Of a stretch of 28,439 nt of DNA, positions 1 to 7,274 are shown in pieces. The notes beneath the pieces are model-generated. The model made no database searches, was not told the DNA's origin, and saw nothing but the letters and a program-made list of their open reading frames with translations. A program made the position numbers and the translations under genes. Positions within the stretch are counted from its first letter, which is position 1. Every line of letters starts with the position of its first letter. The stretch is from DAOTUB01 sp034437455 (GTDB taxonomy: Bacteria; Chloroflexota; Anaerolineae; B4-G1). The DNA lies in assembly GCA_034437455.1 (NCBI GenBank), contig DAOTUB010000128.1, positions 1-28,439 of the forward strand. Reading direction: 5' to 3'.

Positions 1-20
1 GGGGGGGGGGGGGGGGGGGG
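1..20. other. Poly-G run at contig start, probable artefact
   Basis: The first 20 bases are all G and the sequence becomes normal coding DNA at position 21. A pure G homopolymer exactly at an end is typical of no-signal base calls in two-colour sequencing carried into an assembly. I infer it is not genomic. The reading frame of the following gene is open back to position 21, so that gene may be cut here. Confidence 0.85.
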
Positions 21-29
21 TTCGATCCA

Positions 30-857
30 TTGGCTCCCCAGTCGATGGAGCCTCGCTCGCCGTCCTTGCCGACGGAGCACCGGCGCTTTCAGGACACAGG
101 AGCCACGGCGCAGTATCGTGCTCGCGCGCTGGATGGATCGCCTGTGGAGGAAAAGCCCAGACGTGAGCCGCGCCGGATTCGTTGGGATTGGTTGCGCGAC
201 AAGAGCCTGCTGGTGATCGAGGTGGTTGTACTGGCGGGCTTGATCCTGGTGTTGCTTGGCTCGCTGGCGACGCTGCGCGAGATCAACGAGGAGGCCGGTC
301 AGGCGCAGCAATTGCCCACCCCCACACCTACGCCGGTGATTCAGGTGGTGCTGCCGGCAGGCCACACGCCGCCCGATTCGCCCGGCGGTCCCGCGCCGGA
401 AGAGATCCCCGCTCACCTGCGCGAGTTGGTGAGCGCGATCACGCCGCTGCCTGTCCCCACGCCCGGACCGGAACAGGCCGTTCGCATCCAGATTCCGGCT
501 ATCGGCGTGGACGCGCCGGTTGTAGAGGGAGATGATTGGGAACCGCTTAAGCAAGGGGCGGGCCACCACATCGGCAGCGCCAATCCAGGCGAGCGAGGCA
601 ATTGCGTCATCTCGGCCCATAACGATATCTTTGGCGAGATTTTCCGTCGGCTGCCGGAGCTTGGCATGGGCGAGGAGGTTTTCGTCCATACGGCCAGTCA
701 AGTTTATCGTTACGTCGTCACCCAGCAGCGCATCATTGAGCCGACGAAGGTGGAGGTGATGCAGCCTACCTCCAGCCCGGTGCTCACGCTCATTTCTTGT
801 TATCCGTATGGCATTGACACGCATCGCATCGTCGTCATTGCCGAATTAAAACCATGA
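30..857 (+). CDS. Sortase family transpeptidase, class D/E-like
   Basis: Membrane-anchored cysteine transpeptidase that would cleave sorting signals and attach or polymerise surface proteins outside the cell. The N-terminus is a basic cytoplasmic stretch, followed by one membrane helix (about residues 59-80), a Pro/Thr-rich linker (about 94-145, with TPTPTPV) and the sortase barrel (about 150-275). The catalytic residues are visible: His197 in ISAHND, Cys257 in TLISCYPYG and Arg266 in THR. The TLISCYPYG signature fits class D/E sortases. The TTG at 30 has no convincing Shine-Dalgarno, ATG 45 is in frame, and the frame is open to the poly-G run, so the true start may be upstream and lost. It is followed 36 bases later by a small membrane protein gene on the same strand. 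No sortase substrate with an LPXTG-like tail is in the window. Family call is firm; class and substrate are uncertain. Confidence 0.9.
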   Translation: MAPQSMEPRSPSLPTEHRRFQDTGATAQYRARALDGSPVEEKPRREPRRIRWDWLRDKSLLVIEVVVLAGLILVLLGSLATLREINEEAGQAQQLPTPTPTPVIQVVLPAGHTPPDSPGGPAPEEIPAHLRELVSAITPLPVPTPGPEQAVRIQIPAIGVDAPVVEGDDWEPLKQGAGHHIGSANPGERGNCVISAHNDIFGEIFRRLPELGMGEEVFVHTASQVYRYVVTQQRIIEPTKVEVMQPTSSPVLTLISCYPYGIDTHRIVVIAELKP

Positions 858-893
858 CAGAATAGAGAGAAGAGAAAGAGAGGAGAGAGATTT

Positions 894-1142
894 ATGGCAA
901 AAAAGTCACGTCGTGTCAAGCAGGAAGGTCAGAGAATCGCCCTTTCACCGGCCCAGATGGTGCAACCGGGAGTGGGTGAAACGGGCGAGGAGGTCATCGT
1001 TAGTGCCCCGGCGGCGCCTGTGGCGCAGACAACGAACTTGCAGGAGGAGTACCGCTACGTCATCGCCGATCTCAAACGGATTGGCGTCATCGCCGTGGCG
1101 ATGTTGGCGGTGTTGATTGTCTTGGCTTTGTTGTTGACCTGA
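894..1142 (+). CDS. Small single-pass membrane protein, unknown function
   Basis: An 82-residue protein that I do not recognise. It has a basic N-terminus (MAKKSRRVK), a low-complexity Ala/Val/Pro-rich middle, a conserved-looking EEYRYVIADLKRIG stretch, and a single hydrophobic C-terminal helix (about residues 63-81), so it would be tail-anchored with most of the protein in the cytoplasm. The ATG at 894 follows a good GGAGAGA Shine-Dalgarno. It sits 36 bases behind the sortase gene and is probably co-transcribed with it. Its stop lies only 12 bases from the stop of the convergent membrane protein gene, with no terminator hairpin visible between them. A role near the sortase or the translocon can only be guessed. 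Confidence 0.7.
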   Translation: MAKKSRRVKQEGQRIALSPAQMVQPGVGETGEEVIVSAPAAPVAQTTNLQEEYRYVIADLKRIGVIAVAMLAVLIVLALLLT

Positions 1143-1154
1143 CGCGCGTTATCA

Positions 1155-1955
1155 TTATGTTCTGATACGCAAGACTGCGCGTTCGGCCTCGCGGGATAGG
1201 GGAAACGCTCGCACGAGCGTGACCAAGCCCCACGATACTCCCCAATGGAGCACCAGAGCCAACCACAGATTTTGAGTCAGCCAGAGTAGCACGCTGCTGA
1301 CGGCAGCCAATGCTCCCCGCATCAACTGGGCCGGCGCTTGCCGGGGATCGCCCAGGCTTTTGCGCCAGGCTGGATTGAGCGCCGCCTCCAGTGCTACCAG
1401 CGCCAGTCCAGCCCAGACCCCCCAATATGCGCCCAAGGCCAGGATGGGGGCATTGCGGTAAAAGGCCCAATGGATCTCGTGATAAGCAGCCTCGCGCAGC
1501 AGCACCCAGCCAGAGACGTTGGTCTTGGTGAGGATACCATCCTTGTGGATGATGGTCAGCGCCCGGCGGTAGGCCCACCATCCCAACATCAGCATTCCCC
1601 ACGCGCCGAGGCCCAGCGTCACTGCCCATCCCACGTCGTGCACCCAATCGAGCCAGTTGTCGTTGATCCCCGCCCCGCTTAGGTCGAATTGCTGCAAGCC
1701 CAGGAATCTCCCCACGACTGCGTCGCGGCCCCATAGCAGCGCGGCGAAGGGCAAACCAACGTAGTAAAGGAGCCGAAGGATCTGGAGTACCCAGGGGGAA
1801 AAACGGTAGGCGGCCAATTGAGTGAGGGATTTTCCTACGATACCGAGGCGGGGTTGACGGAAGAACCAAACCAGATTTTTCCAGAGGATGGCCAGGAGCA
1901 GCGAGCTTCCGAGCCAGAGCCAGCTTTCGCTCAATGTCAGGGTTGGTTGGGTCAC
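1155..1955 (-). CDS. Polytopic membrane protein, unknown
   Basis: A 266-residue protein with about six hydrophobic segments (roughly 10-30, 55-75, 108-130, 170-192, 213-228 and 229-248). I cannot assign a family with confidence. The segments HEIHWAFYR (Glu160, Arg167) and NLWLALVLHWGVSW (His237) are weakly reminiscent of motifs in CPBP (Abi) intramembrane proteases. The usual EExxxR spacing is not met, so this is at best a degenerate relative. The ATG start at 1955 lies 4 bases past the stop of the upstream sensor kinase gene, so the two are almost certainly one transcript. Tight coupling suggests a role in the same signalling or cell-envelope pathway; that is inference. Confidence 0.75.
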   Translation of the reverse strand: MTQPTLTLSESWLWLGSSLLLAILWKNLVWFFRQPRLGIVGKSLTQLAAYRFSPWVLQILRLLYYVGLPFAALLWGRDAVVGRFLGLQQFDLSGAGINDNWLDWVHDVGWAVTLGLGAWGMLMLGWWAYRRALTIIHKDGILTKTNVSGWVLLREAAYHEIHWAFYRNAPILALGAYWGVWAGLALVALEAALNPAWRKSLGDPRQAPAQLMRGALAAVSSVLLWLTQNLWLALVLHWGVSWGLVTLVRAFPLSREAERAVLRIRT

Positions 1956-1959
1956 GTTT

Positions 1960-3726
1960 CTACTCTGTGTCCAGTGGCACGAGCAGTTTGATCTGCGTGC
2001 CCCTGTCTGGCGCCGAGGAGATCGTCAGCCGCCCGTCCACTAACTCTGCCCGCTCGTACATATTGATCAGGCCCAAACTGCCGCGCTCGTCGTAGGTCGT
2101 CTGCACGGCTTCCACGTCGAACCCCTTGCCGTCATCCTCTACCTCGACGATCAACCGATTATGGTCTTGCAAATAGAGGCGTATCCAGACATTTTCGGCC
2201 TGAGCGTGTTTGCGGGCGTTGCCAATGGCTTCTTCGATGATGTAAAAAATCACTCCCTGGGCTTCTTGATCGAGTACCTGATCGACCTTGGGTGTGGCCT
2301 CCAGATGAATGGATATTTTTTCTGTCTTGGCCAGCTTGCTGACGTACTGGCCTAGTGCCGCTTGCAATCCTTGCGTTTCGAGGATGAGTGGTCGAAGCGT
2401 GAAGAGCATGTGGCGGATCTCTTTCGTCGTGTTGCGCGCCAGTTCCTCGATCTGCGCCAGTTCCTTGAACGCTTGCTGAGGGTCTGAACCATTTTCCAAC
2501 AGCATCCGCGTGAAATTTACCCGCATGGCGATGGAAGCGATACTTTGTGTGGGGCCGTCGTGCAGGTCGCGGGCCAATTTTTTGCGGGCATCTTCTTCTA
2601 CCGCTACGATGCGTTCCTTTTCCTCCCTCAAGCTGTGATACAGTTGAGCGTTCTGAAGCGCCACGATGGCCTGATTGCAAATGGCGATGAGCAGATTTTG
2701 TAGATCTTCTGTGTAGGCCTCGGGCTGTGAGCTGGCGAAAACTACCGCGCCGAAATTCTCAAACCCGGCCCGCAGCGGCACGGCGATCGCTTGCCGACAA
2801 CTCTGCATCACGATCAGTCGTCCCAGTTCTGGATCTGCCCCTGGATTGTTGGTGATCACCGTCTCTGCTGTTGCCAACGTCTGAGCGAGAGTGCCGCTCT
2901 TGCCCTGGAATGCGACGTTCCGATCACGCGGTGAGAGATGACGCGAAGTCACAATGCGCAGATCGTTGTGGCCAAAGAGCATCACCATGCTCACGTGGTC
3001 CGACTCCCGACGACCTAGCTCGTGCATGCCCTCCTCGCCTACCTCAAGTACTGCCTCCAGCACTTTGTTATAGTTCAGCGTGGCGCTGAGGGTGCTGGCC
3101 AACTCGAACGTCAACCGGGAATGTTCGCGCGCGGCGCGCAACTTGCGCTGCTCGGCGGCCTTTTCGAGTTGGCGTGTGTGCGCGATGGCTTGTTTTACGC
3201 GGTTTCCCACGAGACCGCTGATCAAAGCAGTCAACAACAGAATCAGAGAAGGGACAGCAAACGAGACCAGGTTCGACCACGATATATCCGGCGGAGCGAC
3301 AAAGTAGCCGGTGATCCCGGAACCTGCGATGACGGCGATGGCGATCAGCAAGCTGCTCACCCACGGAAAGCGCAGCGCCGCTGTGAGAATAGGAAAGAGA
3401 GCGAAAAAGAGCAAAGGGCTTTCCAGACCGCCCGACGTCGCGATGAAGCTGATGGCCAGGGCTGTATCAACCAGCAGGGTCAATGTGGGTATGACGCGCG
3501 GTAGGGTGCTGTAAGACAGTAGAAACATGATGATGAGGTTGTAGCAGATGGCGATGATCAACAGAGCGGCTTGAGGTAGAAAGGAGAGCGGATCGTCGTA
3601 GACGTCGTGATTGATAAAAGCATCCAGGAGACTGACAAAAGCCACGCTTATCAGAAGCAACCAGCGTAGATTGCTGATTAGCCAGTCTGTCTGGAAGTGT
3701 CCTTTGGCGCTCTGAGGTGTAGACAT
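1960..3726 (-). CDS. Sensor histidine kinase, NarL/DegS type, with GAF domain
   Basis: A membrane-bound kinase of 588 residues that autophosphorylates on histidine and passes the phosphate to a response regulator. The N-terminal third holds about six membrane helices (about 20-175). A GAF-like sensory domain follows (about 205-360), then a HisKA_3 dimerisation helix with the phospho-acceptor His389 in ARDLHDGPTQ, then a GHKL ATPase domain (about 485-588) with an N-box (EEAIGNARKHA), DDGKGF and GSLGLINM motifs. The LHDGPTQ signature places it in the NarL/DegS kinase family, whose partners are LuxR-type regulators. No such regulator is adjacent; the only regulator in the window (at 27372) is OmpR-like and distant. 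The Shine-Dalgarno is weak. It shares a transcript with the membrane protein gene 4 bases downstream. Confidence 0.92.
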   Translation of the reverse strand: MSTPQSAKGHFQTDWLISNLRWLLLISVAFVSLLDAFINHDVYDDPLSFLPQAALLIIAICYNLIIMFLLSYSTLPRVIPTLTLLVDTALAISFIATSGGLESPLLFFALFPILTAALRFPWVSSLLIAIAVIAGSGITGYFVAPPDISWSNLVSFAVPSLILLLTALISGLVGNRVKQAIAHTRQLEKAAEQRKLRAAREHSRLTFELASTLSATLNYNKVLEAVLEVGEEGMHELGRRESDHVSMVMLFGHNDLRIVTSRHLSPRDRNVAFQGKSGTLAQTLATAETVITNNPGADPELGRLIVMQSCRQAIAVPLRAGFENFGAVVFASSQPEAYTEDLQNLLIAICNQAIVALQNAQLYHSLREEKERIVAVEEDARKKLARDLHDGPTQSIASIAMRVNFTRMLLENGSDPQQAFKELAQIEELARNTTKEIRHMLFTLRPLILETQGLQAALGQYVSKLAKTEKISIHLEATPKVDQVLDQEAQGVIFYIIEEAIGNARKHAQAENVWIRLYLQDHNRLIVEVEDDGKGFDVEAVQTTYDERGSLGLINMYERAELVDGRLTISSAPDRGTQIKLLVPLDTE

Positions 3727-3891
3727 ACTAACTTTTTAGAGCCATGATATTCGCTGGCCCCCGTCACCGACGGAGCGCAGTCCATCCACACGGGTGGAGA
3801 GAGGCGCGTGACTGGTTTCAATACTAAACAAGCCGCGGGTACTGAGGAGGGAAAACCCTCTCGAGGCGGCCGCGGCCTGAAGCTAGCATAG

Positions 3892-3965
3892 TGGGCGCGA
3901 AGGGACTTGAACCCCTGACCTCTACAATGTGAGTGTAGCGCTCTGACCGTCTGAGCTACGCGCCC
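3892..3965 (-). tRNA. tRNA-Val (anticodon CAC)
   Basis: Read on the minus strand, a 74-base cloverleaf begins GGGCGCG and closes with CGCGCCC plus discriminator A. The anticodon stem CTACA/TGTAG encloses the loop CTCACAT, giving anticodon CAC, which reads the valine codon GTG. The T-arm has the loop TTCAAGT. CCA is not encoded. A good promoter lies just upstream (3976-4004). Confidence 0.96.
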
Positions 3966-3975
3966 AACTGTCAAA

Positions 3976-4004
3976 ATTATAACACTGAACACGCTAAACC
4001 ACAA
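3976..4004 (-). promoter_or_regulatory. Sigma70-type promoter for tRNA-Val
   Basis: On the minus strand a TTGTGG -35 box (3999-4004) and a perfect TATAAT -10 box (3976-3981) are separated by 17 bases. Transcription would start just ahead of the tRNA 5' end at 3965. Its -35 box lies only 2 bases from the -35 box of the divergent riboswitch promoter. Confidence 0.75.
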
Positions 4005-4006
4005 GT

Positions 4007-4035
4007 TTGACAGTCGGGTATCTTCGTGGTATCAT
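4007..4035 (+). promoter_or_regulatory. Sigma70-type promoter for SAM riboswitch and SAM synthetase
   Basis: A perfect TTGACA -35 box (4007-4012), a 17-base spacer and TATCAT (4030-4035). Predicted initiation near 4042 leaves about 23 bases before the P1 helix of the riboswitch. Confidence 0.8.
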
Positions 4036-4064
4036 TCTTCAAATTGAATATCCTGGCAATACTT

Positions 4065-4183
4065 CTTATCCAGAGAGGCGGAGGGACCGGCCCTGTGAAG
4101 CCTCGGCAACCAGTTAGCTACAGGTGGTTAGTGGCTAGTTATGGTGCCAATTCCGGCAGAACGGTGTTTCTGGAAGATGAGAG
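4065..4183 (+). ncRNA. SAM-I (S-box) riboswitch aptamer
   Basis: The S-box hallmarks occur in order: CTTATC (4065) then AGAGAGGCGGAGGGACCGG, GAAGCCTCGGCAACC (with the conserved CGGCAACC), GGTGCCAATTCC (from 4143) and a closing GATGAGAG (from 4176). The ends CTTATC and GATGAG form the P1 helix. The aptamer binds S-adenosylmethionine; in this class ligand binding normally stabilises P1 and lets a downstream terminator form. It lies directly upstream of the SAM synthetase gene, as expected for feedback control. The reading frame that runs through it is not coding. Confidence 0.95.
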
Positions 4184-4203
4184 GCGGCCACGCCGGTCGT
4201 GTC

Positions 4204-4227
4204 CCTCCTGTTTTGCAGGGGGTTTTT
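4204..4227 (+). terminator. Intrinsic terminator of the SAM riboswitch
   Basis: CCTCCTG (4204-4210) pairs with CAGGGGG (4216-4222), with one G-U pair and a five-base loop, and is followed at once by TTTTT. It lies 20 bases past the aptamer and 44 bases before the start codon. The GAGG at 4181-4184, in the 3' side of P1, could pair with CCTC of the terminator stem as an antiterminator. Confidence 0.85.
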
Positions 4228-4271
4228 GTTGTCAGCGGATCGTAGGAAGCATATTTTTTCAGGAGGTACAA

Positions 4272-5459
4272 GTGACAAAGCGGAGTATTATGGTCGTAGA
4301 AATGGTGGGGCCGTCTGTTGAGAATATCCCGGTCGAGATCGTGGAGCGAAAAGGAATTGGACATCCCGATAGTTTGTGCGATGGTATCGCCGAGCGTATC
4401 TCGGTCGAGTATACTCGCTGGTGCCAAGAGAATCTGGGTACGCTCTTGCACCACAATTTCGACAAGGTGCAGTTGGTAGCCGGAGAGGTAGAAGTGGGTT
4501 ACGGTGGCGGTCGCGTGCTCAAGCCCATCCGTCTCCAGATTGCCGGGCGTGGCACGCCGGCTTTCCGGGGTCAGAAGGTGCCGATGGATGATATCGCTAT
4601 AAAAGCTGCCAAACAGCATGTGCGCGAGACGATGCGTTACCTGGATCCCGACAAACACATGGTGATCGACAGTTATGCCGGTCGTGGAGCCGAGGAATTG
4701 CAGTACGTGGTCGATCACGTGACGGCGAACGACACCAGTTTTGGCGTCAGCCACTGGCCCCGTTCTGGGTTGGAGCACGCGGTCTATGAAACTGCCCAGT
4801 ACGTCAACTATGAGTTGATCGACCAGTTCCCCGTGGGAGAGGACATCAAGGTGATGGGGTTGCGTCGCAACGGAGAGCTGACGCTCACGGTCGCGCTGCC
4901 TTTTATCGCCACAAGCATCGGGGATGCGACGGAGTATGCGGAGGCGAAACGAGCGGCCCAGGCCGCCATCCAGGAGTATGCTTCTCAGCTCGACCATCGG
5001 AAGGTGACGGTGATGGTCAACACTGCCGACAATGCCGATGACGATGCGGTTTACCTGACGTTGACGGGTACCTCGGCCGAGATGGGCGACGATGGATCGG
5101 TCGGTCGCGGCAACCGGGTCAACGGCGTCATCGCTCCTTTCCGTGCTACCAGCCTGGAGGCGGCCTGCGGCAAGAACCCCATCTCTCACGTGGGCAAGGT
5201 ATACAACGTGTTGGCGCTGCTGGCCGCGCAGGACATCATTGAGCAGGTGCCTGCCGTTAAGGAGGCTACCGTTTATGTGCTCTCGCAGATCGGCGCTCCG
5301 CTGGATCAACCGCTGATGGCCACCGCCCTGGTGCACACGGCGGATGGACGACTCACCTCCAGCATCCAGGCTGACGTACAGAGCTTGCTCGACGAGAAAC
5401 TGTCCAGCGTGCACGAGACGCGACAGAGTATCCTGAGCCGTAAATTGACGCTGTTCTGA
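4272..5459 (+). CDS. mat: S-adenosylmethionine synthetase, archaeal type
   Basis: Makes S-adenosylmethionine from methionine and ATP in the cytoplasm. The protein belongs to the archaeal-type family (about 400 residues), not the common bacterial MetK family. Visible signatures are GHPDSLCD (about 30-37), GDDGSVGRGNRVNG (about 272-285) and GKNPISHVGK (about 300-309). I chose the GTG at 4272 because AGGAGG sits 5 bases upstream and because the frame further upstream runs through the riboswitch; this gives 395 residues, the normal length. Expression should be repressed by SAM through the riboswitch. The bacterial setting makes this an old lateral gain or a lineage-wide replacement of MetK. Family call is very firm. 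Confidence 0.95.
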   Translation: MTKRSIMVVEMVGPSVENIPVEIVERKGIGHPDSLCDGIAERISVEYTRWCQENLGTLLHHNFDKVQLVAGEVEVGYGGGRVLKPIRLQIAGRGTPAFRGQKVPMDDIAIKAAKQHVRETMRYLDPDKHMVIDSYAGRGAEELQYVVDHVTANDTSFGVSHWPRSGLEHAVYETAQYVNYELIDQFPVGEDIKVMGLRRNGELTLTVALPFIATSIGDATEYAEAKRAAQAAIQEYASQLDHRKVTVMVNTADNADDDAVYLTLTGTSAEMGDDGSVGRGNRVNGVIAPFRATSLEAACGKNPISHVGKVYNVLALLAAQDIIEQVPAVKEATVYVLSQIGAPLDQPLMATALVHTADGRLTSSIQADVQSLLDEKLSSVHETRQSILSRKLTLF

Positions 5460-5465
5460 GATGGC

Positions 5466-5500
5466 CAGGTGCAACGCACTTCTCAAGTGCGTTGCACCTG
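5466..5500. repeat. Perfect 16-bp inverted repeat after the SAM synthetase gene
   Basis: The arms 5466-5481 and 5485-5500 are exact reverse complements around a three-base loop (CTC). The hairpin begins 6 bases after the SAM synthetase stop and ends 10 bases before the nuoA promoter. There is no T-run after it on either strand, so it is a weak or Rho-assisted terminator, an mRNA 3'-end stabiliser, or a REP-like mobile palindrome. Confidence 0.8.
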
Positions 5501-5510
5501 AAAAACTCAT

Positions 5511-5539
5511 TTGACAGGATCATCGAAATATGGTAGACT
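5511..5539 (+). promoter_or_regulatory. Sigma70-type promoter of the nuo-atp operon
   Basis: TTGACA (5511-5516), a 17-base spacer and TAGACT (5534-5539). Predicted initiation near 5546 leaves a leader of about 40 bases before nuoA. No other promoter of this quality was seen between the genes up to 16470. Confidence 0.75.
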
Positions 5540-5584
5540 TGCCGCTGTTGATTTAATCATAATATCGCCTTTGGAGGAGTAACA

Positions 5585-5941
5585 TTGCTGAATCAATTCG
5601 CTTTCATCGGTGTGTTTCTGCTTGTTGCGCTTATCTTTGGCGTCGCCCCGCCGGTCATGGCCTTCTTTATCCGTCCCAAGAAGCCTAATCCCCGCAAATC
5701 AGAAGTATACGAGTGTGGTATGCGGACCCACGGTGAAACCTGGGTACAGTTCAAGGCCCAGTATTACGTCTTTGCCATCGCCTTTGTGGTGTTCGACGTC
5801 GAAGCTGCGCTTCTGCTGCCGTGGGCGCTGGCCTACCACGCGTTGGGGCTTTACGCTGTGATCGAAGCGATCCTTTTCATCTTGATCCTGCTCGGCGGCC
5901 TGCTCTATCTCTGGCGTAAGGGCGCGCTGGAGTGGATGTAG
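5585..5941 (+). CDS. nuoA: NADH-quinone oxidoreductase subunit A
   Basis: Small membrane subunit of complex I at the junction of the membrane and peripheral arms, near the quinone chamber. It has three membrane helices (about 5-28, 60-82 and 88-110). The conserved YECGM loop (43-46) lies between helices 1 and 2, and FDVE (70-73) in helix 2. Length of 118 residues is normal. TTG start at 5585 with GGAGGAG about 7 bases ahead. It is the first gene of the operon and is followed directly by nuoH. In the common order nuoB, C, D, E, F and G come between A and H; none is here. Confidence 0.95.
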   Translation: MLNQFAFIGVFLLVALIFGVAPPVMAFFIRPKKPNPRKSEVYECGMRTHGETWVQFKAQYYVFAIAFVVFDVEAALLLPWALAYHALGLYAVIEAILFILILLGGLLYLWRKGALEWM

Positions 5942-5964
5942 ATCGTTTCCCACAGGAGTTAACC

Positions 5965-7185
5965 ATGGAATTCTTCAAGAACCTGTTCGTCAACATTGGA
6001 TTTTGGTTTCAAGGGTTGCTGGTAGGCGCTGGCCTGCCAGATATCTGGGTGCGCGTGATCACGCTGGTTCTCGGCGCCTTCGTATTGGCCTTTGTCCCAC
6101 TAGTAGCCATGTTCTTCCTGGGCTGGTATGAGCGCAAGATCGTCGCTCGCATTGCGGACCGGCTTGGGCCAAACAACACCGGCGCTTTCGGCGGTCCGTA
6201 TGGCATCCTCCAGATCGTCGCCGACGCGATCAAGATTTTCACCAAGGAGGACCTGGTCCCGGACGGCGCCAATCGCGGGGTCTTTAATGCGTCGCCTATG
6301 TTGATGCTGGCGGTCGCCGTGGCAGTCTGGGCGGTGATTCCGTTTGGCGAGGGGCTGATCGGCTCTGACCTAAACATTGGCGTTATCTACATCCTTGCCC
6401 TCGGTTCGGGGAGCATGATCGCGGTTTTGATGGCCGGCTGGGGGGCGAACAACAAGTACGCGATGTTGGCTGCCTTGCGTAGCATCGCCACCCTGATCAG
6501 CTACGAGATTCCCCAGGTGCTTGCCGTGGTAGCGGTGGTTATGGTGGCCGGATCGTTCTCGACGCAGGATATTGTCAAATTCCAGGACGTTCCACTCCTC
6601 TTCACCCTGCCCTTGACAGCCTTGCTCTTTTTTGCCGCGGCCCTTTCGGAATTAGGGCGGCGGCCTTTCGATCTGGTCGAGGCCGACTCAGAGATTGTGG
6701 CCGGTTACTTGATCGAGTACAGCGGCGTCAAGTTCATCTTGTACTATCTGGCCGAGTTTATGAACCAGTTTATGATGTCCGTTCTTTTTGCCACTCTCTT
6801 CCTGGGCGGCTGGCGTGGGCCGTGGGTAGATCAGGCTCCTGTACTTGGCCCGATCTGGCTTGGGATTAAAGCCTTCTTGGTCCTCTTTGTATTCCAGTTG
6901 TTCCAGTACACCCTCCCCCGACTACGGATCGACCAGATCCTGGGGTTCTGCTGGAAGTTCCTGACGCCGCTGGCGCTGGTCAATGTCTGCGTGATGGCGC
7001 TGGTGGGCAAGCTCGCGCCTTATGACCCGGCGAATCCGTGGGTTTGGGCGGGCATATTCTTGTTGATCAATATCCTGCTAGGAGCGCTGGTCATCTTGGT
7101 GCTGGAGGTAGCCGGGCGGTTGGCGCAGCGGCGCAAAGAGGCTGAGCTAACCGTGTCGTTGGAAGAAGAGACTGCACCAGCATGA
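5965..7185 (+). CDS. nuoH: NADH-quinone oxidoreductase subunit H
   Basis: Membrane subunit of complex I (ND1 homologue) that forms the quinone-entry channel and links quinone reduction to proton pumping. ATG 5965 is chosen because AGGAG lies just upstream; an earlier in-frame ATG overlaps nuoA and lacks such a site. The protein is 406 residues with about nine helices. Visible motifs are WYERKIVARIADRLGPN (about 54-70), AFGGPYGILQ (about 74-83) and ELGRRPFDLVEADSEIVAGY (about 229-248), the acidic quinone-site loop. There is a somewhat extended charged C-terminus. The next gene is nuoJ; nuoI, normally between H and J, is absent. Confidence 0.95.
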   Translation: MEFFKNLFVNIGFWFQGLLVGAGLPDIWVRVITLVLGAFVLAFVPLVAMFFLGWYERKIVARIADRLGPNNTGAFGGPYGILQIVADAIKIFTKEDLVPDGANRGVFNASPMLMLAVAVAVWAVIPFGEGLIGSDLNIGVIYILALGSGSMIAVLMAGWGANNKYAMLAALRSIATLISYEIPQVLAVVAVVMVAGSFSTQDIVKFQDVPLLFTLPLTALLFFAAALSELGRRPFDLVEADSEIVAGYLIEYSGVKFILYYLAEFMNQFMMSVLFATLFLGGWRGPWVDQAPVLGPIWLGIKAFLVLFVFQLFQYTLPRLRIDQILGFCWKFLTPLALVNVCVMALVGKLAPYDPANPWVWAGIFLLINILLGALVILVLEVAGRLAQRRKEAELTVSLEEETAPA

Positions 7186-7206
7186 GAATAGTAGACTGGT
7201 ACATTC

Positions 7207-7245
7207 GTAAATTGGTAAACTGGCTGGCGATATCTACCAATTTAC
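7207..7245. repeat. AT-rich inverted repeat between nuoH and nuoJ
   Basis: GTAAATTGGTA (7207-7217) and TACCAATTTAC (7235-7245) are exact reverse complements with a 17-base loop. They lie in an AT-rich gap of about 90 bases, the place where nuoI usually sits. Neither arm is followed by a T-run. Function unknown. Confidence 0.65.
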
Positions 7246-7274
7246 CAATATACCGACAACAAATGGAATGAATA

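Noticed and set aside
3678..4004. Small open frame on the minus strand across the tRNA
   Set aside because: It reads through a clear tRNA-Val and its promoter.
4026..4271. In-frame N-terminal extension of the SAM synthetase
   Set aside because: It runs through the SAM-I riboswitch and its terminator; GTG 4272 has AGGAGG and gives the family length.
4128..5510. 460-residue open frame on the minus strand across the SAM synthetase gene
   Set aside because: His/Arg-rich shadow with no domain resemblance, fully antisense to a certain gene.
7186..7274. Possible remnant of nuoI between nuoH and nuoJ
   Set aside because: No Cys-rich ferredoxin motif (CxxCxxC) can be read in any frame.
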